A DNA stretch of 64,000 nt from Saccharopolyspora soli (GCF_022678645.1 NZ_JALBWV010000004.1:62001-126000), one strand, 5' to 3'; numbered from the stretch's first letter, positions 23,730 through 32,564 are shown. The notes: generated by a model from the letters alone, not told the origin. Program-made: numbers and translations.

Positions 23730-26681
23730 GTGAGCAGCGGACTCGAACGCACACCCGCGAAGAGAACTTGGGTGTCCGCGTGGTCGCGCGCCATGTCGAA
23801 GATCACCGGGCGGATCATCAATTGGCGCCACTGGAGACTACCGGTCAAGATCACCGCAGTTGTACTCGTTCCGGTGATTTTCACCCTCGTGCTCGGTGTT
23901 CTGCAGATCAGCGGCCAGACCCGACAAGCCAACGAATACGCCAACATCGGCCGGGTGGTCACCGCTGGCAGCGCGGTGCGCTTGGCCATCGACCGCCTGC
24001 AGCGGGAACGCAGCCAGGCCGCCGAGTTCCTGGTGCGCGGGCCGATAGCCGCACCGGAAGTGCAGGAGCGCTTCACCGCATCGGACCGCGCCCTCGAAGA
24101 CATCCAGCGCCTGCTGCGGGCCGCCCCGGACAGCGAGTCGGTCAGGTTCGCCCGGCAGGAAACCGATCGGCAGCTCACCGAACTCGCTCCGCTGCGCAAA
24201 CAAGTCCTGGGCACCCACACGGATCCGGGGGTGGCGATCAACTCCTACACCGAGCTCATCGGTGTCCTGCTGGCGCTCGACCGCACCCTGATCAGCCAAA
24301 TCTCGTCGTCGCAACTGGTTTCCACCGCGACCACCGCGCACGAACTGGCCCAGATCAGCGAAGAGGTGCAACTCCAGCAGGCGTTGGTGCTCGTCGGGTT
24401 GACCCGCGGCAGCTTCACCACCGACAACCTCGCTCGGCTCGCGTCCAGTGAATCCCGCCGCACGGCAGCTGTCCAGGAGTTCCGCGCCGCCGCCACACCG
24501 CAACAGCGGCTGCGCTACGACCAGCTCTACGCCAAACCCGAGGTCCCGGCGAGGGAGACCTCGGTCCAGCTGGCGATGGCCGAACGCGACAGCGGCACAT
24601 CGCGGATCTCTCCGCTGCTGGTGTCATCGGCAACCTGGAAGGACCAGTCGCGAATATCCCTTGAAGCGTTGAACGCGCTCCAGGCTCGGCTCGACAGCGA
24701 CCTGCACAACACCGCCTTCACCTTGCAAGACACCGCCAGCAACATGGCCGGGCTGGAGTCGGTGATCCTGCTGTCCGCGCTGCTCATCGCGGGGGCAATC
24801 GTCGTAGTGGTCGCCAGACAACTGCTCGGGTCACTCGACGTGCTGCGACGCAGCGCACTGGATACCGCGAACTACCAGCTGCCCCAAGCGGTCGCCAACA
24901 TCCGTGCCGGTCACAACACGCTGGCACCCGTCCAACCGGTTCCGGTGAACACCATCGATGAGATCGGCGAAGTTGCGCGGGCCTTCGACGACGTGCACGC
25001 CCAGGCCGTCAACCTCGCCACCGAACAGGCCGAACTGCGCCGCAGTTACAGCGACTCGTTCGTCAACGTGTCGCGGCGCAGCCAGAGCTTGCTGGAGCGG
25101 CAGCTCCGACTGTTCGATCAGCTCGAACGCGACGAGGAAGACCCCGACCAGTTGGCGACGCTGTTCCAGCTGGACCACCTGGCGACCCGGATGCGCCGCA
25201 ACAACGAGAACCTCATGGTGCTCTCGGGGACGGACCCCGCCCGGCGGTTCACCCAGCCGACCTCGCCCGGCGATCTGATCCGAGCCGCGGTGTCGGAGAT
25301 CGAGCACTACCCGCGGGTGATCGTCCAGCCGCTACCGAACGCCAAAATCGTCGGATATGCGGCCAGCGACCTGGTGCGGCTGCTGGCCGAACTGCTGGAC
25401 AACGCCGCGAACTTCTCCGCGCCAGATACCCAGGTCGCAGTTTCCGGGCAACTGCGCAGCGACGGATCGCTGGGTCTCGACATCGTCGATCGCGGTATCG
25501 GCATGACCGATGCCGAACTCGCCGCGGTGAACCAACGGCTGACCAGCGATGAAGAGATCAAGCTGTCCACGTCTCGACGCATGGGCCTGTTCGTCGTCGG
25601 TCAGCTCGCCACCCGGCACGGCATCCGGGTCGAACTGCGTCCCGGACCCGATGAGGTCGGCGTGCACGTCGCAGTGAGCGTGGCACCGGAGCTGATGCTG
25701 GACGCGGCGGGCCCAGCACCGGACGACATGGTGCCCGACGATCGCGACGAGGACACGCTCGTCGAGGAGTTCGACTGGGAGGCAGCCGAACAGGATGCGG
25801 CCAGCCAACACCACTTGGTGAACAACGGCTCCCACCTGCTCCAGCCACCAGCCGAAGGCGCCCAACCTCAGCAGCCACCGAGCGACCTGTCCGACACCGA
25901 CGAGATCATCCCCGCCTTCTCGGACCCCGCGCACCACAACGACGCCCCGGCCACCACACCGATCTTCGACGACCTCGCCTCCGCGTGGTTCCAGGCAGCA
26001 CCGCCCGCCCCCTGGCTGCAAGCCCGGCCCACCCCCACCACCCACTCACCCAATCCCCCGGCAGACGTTGCGAGCAAGGGAACCTTCCTGTCACCGATGA
26101 CAGGAAGGTTCCCTTCCACACAGCCAACACCGAACGGACACAGCCAGAAGACGTGGATATTCGCCAATGACCAGGCTTGGCGCCGGGCCGAGGAGGTTGC
26201 CGGCGCCGAACCCGCCGACTACACCTCGGCTGGACTTCCCTTGCGTGTTCCGCAGGCGAATTTGGTGGCAGGCAGTGCCGAAGTTGAAAAAGCCGAGCGC
26301 TCCCGCCTACCCCGCGATCCGCAGCTGGTTCGTGGCCGGTTGGCCAGTTTCCAGGCCGGTGTCCGACGTGGCCGCCACCGCCAGCAGGCGGCGCTCGGCA
26401 GCTCCACCGCACCAACCGGGGTGTCGCAAGTGGACTGGAACTCGCGTGCCAACAGCCACGCCGAAGCGCCGGGGACCACGTCCGTCGACTACACCTCGGC
26501 CGGGCTGCCCAGGCGATCCCCAAGAGCACAACTGGTACCGGGACCGGCCACCGAGTCGGTGGCGAAACCGCCTCGCGACGCAGATCTGATGCGCGGCCGA
26601 CTAGCGAGCTTCCAACGCGGCGTCCGCGAAGGCAAGCACAGTCTCCGCGCCCCGCAGCACTCGGCCGATGAACGCCGGTGA
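23730..26681 (+). CDS. cvnA: Conservon 3 sensor-histidine-kinase-like ATPase CvnA with NIT-type ectodomain, carrying an in-frame repeat insertion
   Basis: 983 residues from GTG 23730 (AAAGGA 7 nt upstream; 23691 is an in-frame alternative). TM1 near residues 38-60, an about 285-residue helical NIT-like ectodomain (LAIDRLQRERSQAAEFLVRG), TM2 near 343-365, a HAMP-like linker (IDEIGEVARAFDDVH), then a GHKL ATPase with N-box AELLDNAANFS and G-box VDRGIGM. No phospho-acceptor His. The tail holds the usual conservon end motif twice: DYTSAGLPLRVPQANLV...RGRLASFQAGVRRG and DYTSAGLPRRSPRAQLV...RGRLASFQRGVREG. Just upstream, around residue 782, a full palindromic repeat is translated as SKGTFLSPMTGRFPS. 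First gene of the A-B-C-D operon. Confidence 0.88.
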   Translation: MSSGLERTPAKRTWVSAWSRAMSKITGRIINWRHWRLPVKITAVVLVPVIFTLVLGVLQISGQTRQANEYANIGRVVTAGSAVRLAIDRLQRERSQAAEFLVRGPIAAPEVQERFTASDRALEDIQRLLRAAPDSESVRFARQETDRQLTELAPLRKQVLGTHTDPGVAINSYTELIGVLLALDRTLISQISSSQLVSTATTAHELAQISEEVQLQQALVLVGLTRGSFTTDNLARLASSESRRTAAVQEFRAAATPQQRLRYDQLYAKPEVPARETSVQLAMAERDSGTSRISPLLVSSATWKDQSRISLEALNALQARLDSDLHNTAFTLQDTASNMAGLESVILLSALLIAGAIVVVVARQLLGSLDVLRRSALDTANYQLPQAVANIRAGHNTLAPVQPVPVNTIDEIGEVARAFDDVHAQAVNLATEQAELRRSYSDSFVNVSRRSQSLLERQLRLFDQLERDEEDPDQLATLFQLDHLATRMRRNNENLMVLSGTDPARRFTQPTSPGDLIRAAVSEIEHYPRVIVQPLPNAKIVGYAASDLVRLLAELLDNAANFSAPDTQVAVSGQLRSDGSLGLDIVDRGIGMTDAELAAVNQRLTSDEEIKLSTSRRMGLFVVGQLATRHGIRVELRPGPDEVGVHVAVSVAPELMLDAAGPAPDDMVPDDRDEDTLVEEFDWEAAEQDAASQHHLVNNGSHLLQPPAEGAQPQQPPSDLSDTDEIIPAFSDPAHHNDAPATTPIFDDLASAWFQAAPPAPWLQARPTPTTHSPNPPADVASKGTFLSPMTGRFPSTQPTPNGHSQKTWIFANDQAWRRAEEVAGAEPADYTSAGLPLRVPQANLVAGSAEVEKAERSRLPRDPQLVRGRLASFQAGVRRGRHRQQAALGSSTAPTGVSQVDWNSRANSHAEAPGTTSVDYTSAGLPRRSPRAQLVPGPATESVAKPPRDADLMRGRLASFQRGVREGKHSLRAPQHSADERR
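26073..26118. repeat. Full palindromic repeat inside the cvnA coding sequence of conservon 3
   Basis: Arms at 26073-26093 and 26098-26118 with loop CCGA; only the last bases of the right arm have diverged. It is read in frame without a stop codon, in the disordered part of the C-terminal tail, between a Pro-rich stretch and the first end motif. All other copies in the window are intergenic. Confidence 0.93.
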
Positions 26682-26712
26682 CAACCCGAATCAGTGAGGA
26701 CAGGAGGCGCCG

Positions 26713-27153
26713 ATGAACGCCCACAATTCCCAACCGAGCCAGTTCGGCTGGCTGGTCACGGACTTCACCGAACGAGTTCCTGGCGTGGCCCACGCAGTGG
26801 TCGTGTCCGCCGATGGCTTGCTGCTGACCAAGTCAGCGAAACTGCCGACCGACCGGGCCGACCAACTAGCAGCCGTGGCATCTGGGCTGCTCAGCCTCAC
26901 CCAAGGCGCGGCACGGTGCTTCGAGGCAGGGGCCGTGACGGAGACCGTGGTCGAAATGGAGCGCGGCCTGATGCTGCAGATGGCGATCAGCGACGGTTCG
27001 TGCCTGACCGTGCTGGCCGCACCGCACTGCGACATGGGGCTGATCGCCTACGAGATGGCCCTGCTCGTAGAACGGGTCGGCCAGATCCTGACCCCGGAAC
27101 TGCGCTCTCAACTACAGGGGACGAATCGTGTTATGACCAGTCAGTCGGTGTGA
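26713..27153 (+). CDS. cvnB: Roadblock/LC7 domain protein CvnB of conservon 3
   Basis: 146 residues, one roadblock/LC7 domain: FGWLVTDFTERVPGVAHAVV, SADGLLLTKSAKLPTDRADQ, a central helix, MLQMAISDGSCLTVLAAPHCD and the closing helix YEMALLVERVGQILTPELR. The ATG at 26713 has GGAGG 5 nt upstream. It sits 31 bp after cvnA and 7 bp before cvnC. Putative accessory partner of the conservon GTPase. Confidence 0.9.
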   Translation: MNAHNSQPSQFGWLVTDFTERVPGVAHAVVVSADGLLLTKSAKLPTDRADQLAAVASGLLSLTQGAARCFEAGAVTETVVEMERGLMLQMAISDGSCLTVLAAPHCDMGLIAYEMALLVERVGQILTPELRSQLQGTNRVMTSQSV

Positions 27154-27160
27154 GGAAGGG

Positions 27161-27751
27161 ATGAGCACAGGTCCGGACTCGTCCGGGCGGCACCGCTGGG
27201 GCGACCACAAGTCACCCGAAGCGGACGCCGGGGCCGAGTTCTCCAACGGGTTCGCCCTCGACAGCGGCCGTCGCGGCCGCGGTAGGAGGACGTGCGACGA
27301 GTCCGAACCACAGAGCTCGGCACGGCCCGCGCCTGAACCGAAATGGCCCTCCTCCGAAGCGGAGCCCCCGGCCCCCACACTGTTGCCCGAGGAATCACAT
27401 CATCGGGAAGAAGCCACCGCCTGCTACATCCGACCGTATGCCTGGACCGGTGGCCGCACTCGGTCGAACCACCGGCTGGAACTGGAAACCCTGGTGTCCA
27501 CCAGTGAGTCGTGCCAAGGCGGAAGGCTGCAGCGGCTCGAACACCACCACATCGCGGATCTGTGTCGGCATCCGCGTTCGGTGGCCGAGATCGGTGCGTT
27601 GCTCAGCGTTCCGCTCGGGGTGACGAAAGTCCTGATCAGTGACATGGCCGACCTCGGGCTGATCATCGTGCACCGAACAGTCAGCGAGAACGGCAGCAAG
27701 TCGCACTTGTTGTTGATGGAGAGGATTTTGAGTGGGCTTCGTCGGCTCTGA
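27161..27751 (+). CDS. cvnC: DUF742 protein CvnC of conservon 3, with long N-terminal extension
   Basis: 196 residues. The DUF742 core begins only near residue 88 (YIRPYAWTGGRTRSNHRLELETLV) and continues with LEHHHIADLCRHPRSVAEIGALLSVPLGVTKVLISDMADLGL. The first 85 residues are low-complexity, Pro/Glu/Ser rich, and lie outside the usual family length of about 120. The ATG at 27161 has GGAAGG upstream, which supports the long form, but no internal start in the region was excluded. It is tightly packed after cvnB and 76 bp before cvnD. Confidence 0.85.
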   Translation: MSTGPDSSGRHRWGDHKSPEADAGAEFSNGFALDSGRRGRGRRTCDESEPQSSARPAPEPKWPSSEAEPPAPTLLPEESHHREEATACYIRPYAWTGGRTRSNHRLELETLVSTSESCQGGRLQRLEHHHIADLCRHPRSVAEIGALLSVPLGVTKVLISDMADLGLIIVHRTVSENGSKSHLLLMERILSGLRRL

Positions 27752-27827
27752 ATCTTCCGCGGGGGTCTCGTTGAGCAGCGCGCAACCCGCAGACACCAAC
27801 TTGACTCGATAACTGAGGTGGGCAGAC

Positions 27828-28430
27828 ATGACATCGGAAACGCGATCTCGACCTATGCACACCACCAAGCCGCCAACCACGACGTCGGCGAAGATCGTCG
27901 TCGCGGGTGGCTTCGGGGTCGGGAAGACGACATTCGTCGGCTCGGTGTCGGAAATCGTGCCGCTGACCACCGAAGCAGTCATGACCGACGCCAGCAAGGG
28001 CATCGACGACCTGCACGCCACACCGGGCAAGAACATGACAACGGTGGCCATGGATTTCGGCCGGTTATCCCTGGATTCCGACCTGATCCTGTACCTGTTC
28101 GGCACACCCGGCCAGCAGCGGTTCTGGTTCATGTGGGACGACCTGGTCCGCGGCGCGATCGGCGCCGTGGTGCTGGTGGACACCCGGCGCCTCGCGGACA
28201 GCTTCCCGGCCATCGACTACTTCGAGGACCGGCAACTCCCCTACATCGTGGGGCTCAACTGCTTCAACGGAACGCTGCATCATCGCATCGAGGCGGTCCG
28301 CGACGCCCTCGCAATCCCGGCTGACGTTCCGATCATCACCTGCGACGCCCGGAACCGGGAATCCACCAAGCACGCGTTGATCAAGCTGGCCGAATACGCC
28401 ATGCAGTGCTGGATGCAGCGCTCCGCGTAG
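27828..28430 (+). CDS. cvnD: Small GTPase CvnD of conservon 3
   Basis: 200 residues. P-loop GGFGVGKTT near residue 28, GTPGQQRFWFMWDDLVRGA as switch II, VVLVDTRRLADSFPAIDYFE, and a G4-like motif NCFN in place of N-x-x-D. The missing Asp in G4 could weaken guanine specificity compared with CvnD of conservon 2 (NEFD). G5-like TCDAR is present. ATG 27828 has GAGGTGG upstream. It is the last gene of the operon; a full palindromic repeat starts 10 bp after the stop. Confidence 0.88.
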   Translation: MTSETRSRPMHTTKPPTTTSAKIVVAGGFGVGKTTFVGSVSEIVPLTTEAVMTDASKGIDDLHATPGKNMTTVAMDFGRLSLDSDLILYLFGTPGQQRFWFMWDDLVRGAIGAVVLVDTRRLADSFPAIDYFEDRQLPYIVGLNCFNGTLHHRIEAVRDALAIPADVPIITCDARNRESTKHALIKLAEYAMQCWMQRSA

Positions 28431-28439
28431 CGGGAATGC

Positions 28440-28485
28440 AGCAAGGGAACCTTTCTGTCGTCGCCCGGCAGAAAAGTTCCCTTCC
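28440..28485. repeat. Full palindromic repeat at a convergent gene end
   Basis: Two arms with several compensated and uncompensated changes (left GCAAGGGAACCTTTCTGTC; right GCAGAAAAGTTCCCTTCC). It fills almost the whole gap between the cvnD stop (plus) and the htrA stop (minus). The changes keep the stem largely paired, as a working terminator would. Confidence 0.88.
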
Positions 28486-28491
28486 ACACAC

Positions 28492-29781
28492 CTACCCGTC
28501 GCTTGGCAGCTGACCGTTGGGCCACATGAAGGGACTCTGTTCTTGAGTACCTGGGTCTTCGGCTGTCTCGGCGGCCTTGTCCTGTTGGCTGCCCAGGGTC
28601 ACCTCGACCTGTCGTTGGTTTCCGCCCTGCGGGTCCGCGACGGTGAGGGAGATCTTCGATCCGGGCGCATTGGCGTTGATCTTGGCGATCAGATCAGCGA
28701 AACTGCTGACGGTCTGGGACCCGACCTTGACGATGGTTTCCCCTGTCTTGAGTCCGGCCTGTTCAGCGGCTGAACCTGCAACGACCGAGCTGATAGTCGC
28801 GCCTCCGGACTGGCCGTCCGTGCCGAACACACCGAGCTGGGGCTTTGTCGCCACGCCGCTCTTGATGAGTTCGTTCGCGACCCTGCTAGCTGTGTCGATC
28901 GGGATCGAGAATCCCAACCCGATGTTTCCCGAGGTGCTGCTCTTGGACAGGATGCTGGAGTTGATTCCGACCACCTGGCCGTCCAGGTTGACCAGTGGCC
29001 CACCGGAGTTCCCGGAGTTGATCGAAGCGTCGGTCTGAATCCCGTTGTAGATGACGGATTGGCCGCTGTCGTCTTGCGGTTCGACAGTTCGGTTGAGGGC
29101 GCTGATGATGCCTGACGTCACGGTTCCTTCCAACCCCAGCGGCGAGCCGATGGCGACCACGGGCTGCCCGACCGTCAGATCCGCGGACTTGCCGAGCTCC
29201 GCTGGGGTGAGACCGTCAGCACCGTTGAGCTTGATGACTGCCAGGTCGTACGAAGGTGAGGTGCCCACAACGGTTGCGGTCTTCTTCGTCCCATCGGCCA
29301 ACGTAACGCTGATCTCGCCACCCGATCCGACCACGTGGTTGTTGGTCAACACGTATCCATCCGGAGTCAACACCACGCCGGTTCCCTCCGTCCCACTCCT
29401 GCCGGATCGAACGGAAATGTCCACTGTGCTCGATGACGCCTTGCTGGCTGCGTACTGCACGGTGCCGGTCTGTGCATTGACCTGAGTACCAGTAACTGGA
29501 TCATGCTGCGAAATCACCGGACCACCGCCGCTATCGGCGAGCAACATCCCGCCGCCAACGCCGACACCGCCCCCGATCAGGCCAGCGACGAGAGCGACCG
29601 CGATCATGCCCTTCCAGGGCCGACGTTCAGTGGTTCGCGGGTTACCTGGATCAACGCCTGAGCCACTCGGTGGCGGCCCAGGCACGGGACCAACGGATCC
29701 GGCAGGCACGGTGTCCTGCCCCAGAGTGCGCTTCTCGCTGTCTCTGTTCTCCGGCGATTCACCGGCTCCAGTTGCTGTCAT
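28492..29781 (-). CDS. htrA: HtrA/DegP-like membrane-anchored serine protease with PDZ domain
   Basis: 429 residues. A cytoplasmic Pro/Gly-rich N-terminus, one TM helix (about 59-82), a trypsin-like domain with His149 (TNNHVV), Asp179 (YDLAVIKL) and Ser259 (GNSGGPL), then one PDZ domain (about 325-405: LGVFGTDGQSGGATISSVVAGSAAEQAGL). All triad residues are present. Such PepD/HtrA proteases act outside the membrane in quality control and envelope stress. The ATG at 29781 opens a single-gene unit; its stop faces the end of conservon 3 across the palindrome. Confidence 0.92.
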   Translation of the reverse strand: MTATGAGESPENRDSEKRTLGQDTVPAGSVGPVPGPPPSGSGVDPGNPRTTERRPWKGMIAVALVAGLIGGGVGVGGGMLLADSGGGPVISQHDPVTGTQVNAQTGTVQYAASKASSSTVDISVRSGRSGTEGTGVVLTPDGYVLTNNHVVGSGGEISVTLADGTKKTATVVGTSPSYDLAVIKLNGADGLTPAELGKSADLTVGQPVVAIGSPLGLEGTVTSGIISALNRTVEPQDDSGQSVIYNGIQTDASINSGNSGGPLVNLDGQVVGINSSILSKSSTSGNIGLGFSIPIDTASRVANELIKSGVATKPQLGVFGTDGQSGGATISSVVAGSAAEQAGLKTGETIVKVGSQTVSSFADLIAKINANAPGSKISLTVADPQGGNQRQVEVTLGSQQDKAAETAEDPGTQEQSPFMWPNGQLPSDG

Positions 29782-29873
29782 GACATCAACAGTGCCTCGC
29801 CGAGCTGAGAACTACCTTGGCGCTTCCTGTGACTTCATCGAAACCACGCGGCGATGAGCTCCGGCAGTTGTCG

Positions 29874-29919
29874 GCAAGGGAACCTTCCTATCACCGGGCG
29901 GCAGAAAGGTTCCCATGCT
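29874..29919. repeat. Full palindromic repeat in a divergent promoter gap
   Basis: 46-bp copy with a GTCA to ATCA change in the left arm and a C/G change in the right arm. It lies between htrA (minus, start 29781) and the AbiEi-like gene (plus, start 30022), where a terminator role is not expected. Confidence 0.88.
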
Positions 29920-30021
29920 CGTGCGCTAGTGGTTGGCGGGCGAAAATGGGGTGCCCGACACACTTCCAGAACTGGATAAATCAGCGAAGCTGTGGGCGCC
30001 GCATGCCGGATAGTGCTGAAC

Positions 30022-30684
30022 ATGCTTACAACGATCAACGCAGTCTCAGTCACACCGGACGTCGACCGACGGGTTCTTCGCGTCGTCGAATTGGAGAAGC
30101 TCGGAATCTCGCAGTCCAAGTCGTATCGGCGTGCCCGTCCCGGCGGGCCTTGGACGCGCCTGGCACCGGGCGTCCTGCTCATCGCACCCGGACCACCAAC
30201 GATTGAAGATCGCATCAACGCGGCGCTGCTGCGCGCCGGACCTGGTGCCATGATCACCGGTCTCCACGCGGCACGCCTGCACGGGCTTGAAACTCCACCG
30301 GAAGATGCGGATATCCACGTACTGATCCCACACAGCCGCAAGATCCAGAGCTACCCCGGAACATACTTCGAACGCACCACCCGGCTGCCAAAACCCGTCT
30401 ACGTCAACGGTATTCCGCTCGCACCGCCGGTGCGGGCGGTCATGGACGGTGCTCGCAGCTGGCGGAGGTGGGCATTCACGGAAAGGTTGTTGTTCGAGGC
30501 GATTGAGCGAGAAACCCTCTGCAGGCTGGAAGAGCTGATCAACGAGATGGAACTCGGCAGCCGAAGGGGCACAGCGGTGCCGCGCGCCATTCTGCGCTCG
30601 TTCAAGGGCAGCCTCAACCCGCCACGGGCGTCTCCAGCACGCGATGCACCACCACCAGCTTGCACTGTGCGCAACGCGGCTTGA
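30022..30684 (+). CDS. AbiEi-like (type IV antitoxin family) protein, apparently without C-terminal nuclease domain
   Basis: 220 residues. The N-terminal winged helix (DRRVLRVVELEKLGISQSKSYRRARPGGPWTRLAPGVLLIAPG) followed by ALLRAGPGAMITGLHAARLHGLE, DIHVLIPHSRK, FERTTRLPKPVYVNGIPLAPPVRAVMDGAR resembles the AbiEi antitoxin family common in actinobacteria. Many relatives are about 300 residues and end in a Vsr/DUF559-like nuclease-fold domain. Here the protein stops after a short Pro/Arg-rich tail, so it may be a shortened version. No AbiEii-like nucleotidyltransferase toxin is next to it. The ATG at 30022 is preferred over 29992. Confidence 0.65.
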   Translation: MLTTINAVSVTPDVDRRVLRVVELEKLGISQSKSYRRARPGGPWTRLAPGVLLIAPGPPTIEDRINAALLRAGPGAMITGLHAARLHGLETPPEDADIHVLIPHSRKIQSYPGTYFERTTRLPKPVYVNGIPLAPPVRAVMDGARSWRRWAFTERLLFEAIERETLCRLEELINEMELGSRRGTAVPRAILRSFKGSLNPPRASPARDAPPPACTVRNAA

Positions 30685-30772
30685 AAGATCCGCAGTGTTG
30701 CGCCGAGGGCTGGTGCTCAACTGATTTACCAGGCAGCATGCCAGGGCATCGACCGCTGTCGTGGGAGGTGCT

Positions 30773-32419
30773 GTGGCGAGCGCTGGACAACCACCAACTC
30801 TGGTCACCGCCAGCCGGATCATCACGATGGCCGACCAGCCGTACGTTTACGCAGCTCGGCCTGCTCTGGCGATCCAAGGCGAGCGGGTTGTCGGTGTCGG
30901 CGACCTCGGTGACCTGCGCCGCCGCATGCCCGATGCCAGCTTGATCGACTTCGGGGAAGCCTCAATCGCCCCTGGGTTCAACGACGCACATCAGCATCCA
31001 ACGATGACTGCGGCGAACCAACGGGGCGTCGATTTGTCAGCGGCGGGCTCCCGCACTGTCCTGCTGGATGAGCTCCGGAGCCGTGCGTGCGACACGCCGA
31101 GCGGAGAGTGGGTGCTCGGGACTCGCTACGACCACGGGAAGTCGACCGGCGGTACGCCGCTGTCGCGTACGGATCTGGATGAAGTCACCGAAACCCACCC
31201 CGTGCTGCTGATCAATATCGGAGCGCATTGGGGTGTGCTGAACTCTGCGGGTCTCGCCGCTGCTGGTCTGTCCGATGACAGCGTGCCGCCACCTGGTGGT
31301 GAGCTCAGCAGGGATGCCGCGGGCCACCTCACCGGTGTGGTCCACGAGCAAGCGCTGTTCGATCTGGCGTATCCGTCGCTCGCCCGTGGCCGCCCTGTGT
31401 TGCCCGTGCAAGACACCGAAACCGCCTTGGTGCAGCTGAGGAGGAGCCTTCGTGCGCTGAATGCCGCTGGTATCACCAGCGTCGGAGATGCGATGGTCGG
31501 CCCCACCGAGTTGGCGTTGCTGCAAGAGGCACGCCAACGGGGCGAGCTGACTGCGCGGGTCAACGCTCTGCTCACCTTTCGGCATTTCGACGCCTTCCTC
31601 GCCGCAGGTCTGCGTACTGGGTTCGGCGACCACTGGCTGCGGGTTGGAGGTGTGAAGGCATTCGCGGACGGTGCTGTCGCCGGTGGCACCTGCCTGGTCG
31701 AGGAACCTTTCGAAGGCACCGATGATCACGGCATTCAAACGCTGAGCACCGACGAGCTCAACGAACTGGCGCTTCGCGTGCACGCGGCCGGTAGTCGACT
31801 TGCCATCCACGCCAACGGCGACCGGGCGATCAAGCTCGTGCTCACCGCTCTCGAACAAGCGAGGGCAGCACATCCGGTGATAACCACCGCGCATCGGCTC
31901 GAACACTGCAGCCTGGTGGACGCGGAAATCCTGGCACGCATGAAAAACCTCGGCGCCGTCGCCGTCCCTTTCGGCAGCTATGTCGCATTCCATGGAGACA
32001 AGCTCGTCGACTACTACGGTGTGGAGCGTCTGGAACGGATGTTCGCGCACCGCAGCTTCTTGGAGGCGGGTGTGCCAGTGGCCGGATCGAGCGACTTCCC
32101 GTGTGGCCCATTCGAACCACTGCTCGGACTTGCCAGCTGCGTGACCCGCGTCTCATCGATCGGGCGAACTGCCGGACAGATCCTTGGACCGTCACAACGC
32201 ATCAGCGCGCAAGAGGCACTCGCGATCTACACCACCGGGTCGGCATATGCGGCTGGCGAGGCCGCAGTAAAAGGCCGACTCGTGACGGGCAACCTGGCGG
32301 ACTTCGTAGTGCTGTCCGACGATCCACTCGCAATCGACCCCAGACACCTGCCAGAAATCCACGTTCACCAAACCTGGGTAGGCGGAAGACCGGTGTGGCG
32401 CGACGAGGACCCGCCGTGA
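30773..32419 (+). CDS. Amidohydrolase family protein (YtcJ/AmdII-like)
   Basis: About 548 residues. TIM-barrel amidohydrolase of the YtcJ type: ASIAPGFNDAHQHP holds the first two metal ligands (HxH), VGGVKAFADGAVAGGT the lysine strand, AIHANGDRAIK and TAHRLEHCS the next His ligands, and AGSSDFPCGPFEP the final Asp. The C-terminal beta part is complete (KGRLVTGNLADFVVLSDDPL). The family hydrolyses amide or ester bonds, including N-substituted formamides; substrate unknown. GTG 30773 has GGAGG just upstream and is preferred to GTG 30761. Followed by DUF3311 and an SSS transporter in the same direction, which might import its substrate, though a palindromic repeat separates them. Confidence 0.87.
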   Translation: MASAGQPPTLVTASRIITMADQPYVYAARPALAIQGERVVGVGDLGDLRRRMPDASLIDFGEASIAPGFNDAHQHPTMTAANQRGVDLSAAGSRTVLLDELRSRACDTPSGEWVLGTRYDHGKSTGGTPLSRTDLDEVTETHPVLLINIGAHWGVLNSAGLAAAGLSDDSVPPPGGELSRDAAGHLTGVVHEQALFDLAYPSLARGRPVLPVQDTETALVQLRRSLRALNAAGITSVGDAMVGPTELALLQEARQRGELTARVNALLTFRHFDAFLAAGLRTGFGDHWLRVGGVKAFADGAVAGGTCLVEEPFEGTDDHGIQTLSTDELNELALRVHAAGSRLAIHANGDRAIKLVLTALEQARAAHPVITTAHRLEHCSLVDAEILARMKNLGAVAVPFGSYVAFHGDKLVDYYGVERLERMFAHRSFLEAGVPVAGSSDFPCGPFEPLLGLASCVTRVSSIGRTAGQILGPSQRISAQEALAIYTTGSAYAAGEAAVKGRLVTGNLADFVVLSDDPLAIDPRHLPEIHVHQTWVGGRPVWRDEDPP

Positions 32420-32519
32420 TCCTCCACACGGCGACCAGAGCCGCGAAGTTGCCGGAGCCAGCGCTAAAGCCAGCGTCGAAGCTGACGCGGAAGCGCCGAG
32501 CCACGGCCTGACTGGAAAG

Positions 32520-32564
32520 AGCATGGGAACCTTCCTGTCACATGCACGCCATAGGTTCCCAGCT
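32520..32564. repeat. Two-armed, partly decayed palindromic repeat
   Basis: Left arm intact (32520-32540). The right arm is shortened to ATAGGTTCCCAGCT (32551-32564) and pairs only in its outer half. It lies between the amidohydrolase stop and the DUF3311 gene, which are codirectional. Confidence 0.85.

Noticed and set aside
30614-30760. A frameshifted C-terminal end of the AbiEi-like gene
   Set aside because: The other two frames after 30600 do not give recognisable nuclease-domain sequence, so no frameshift is proposed.
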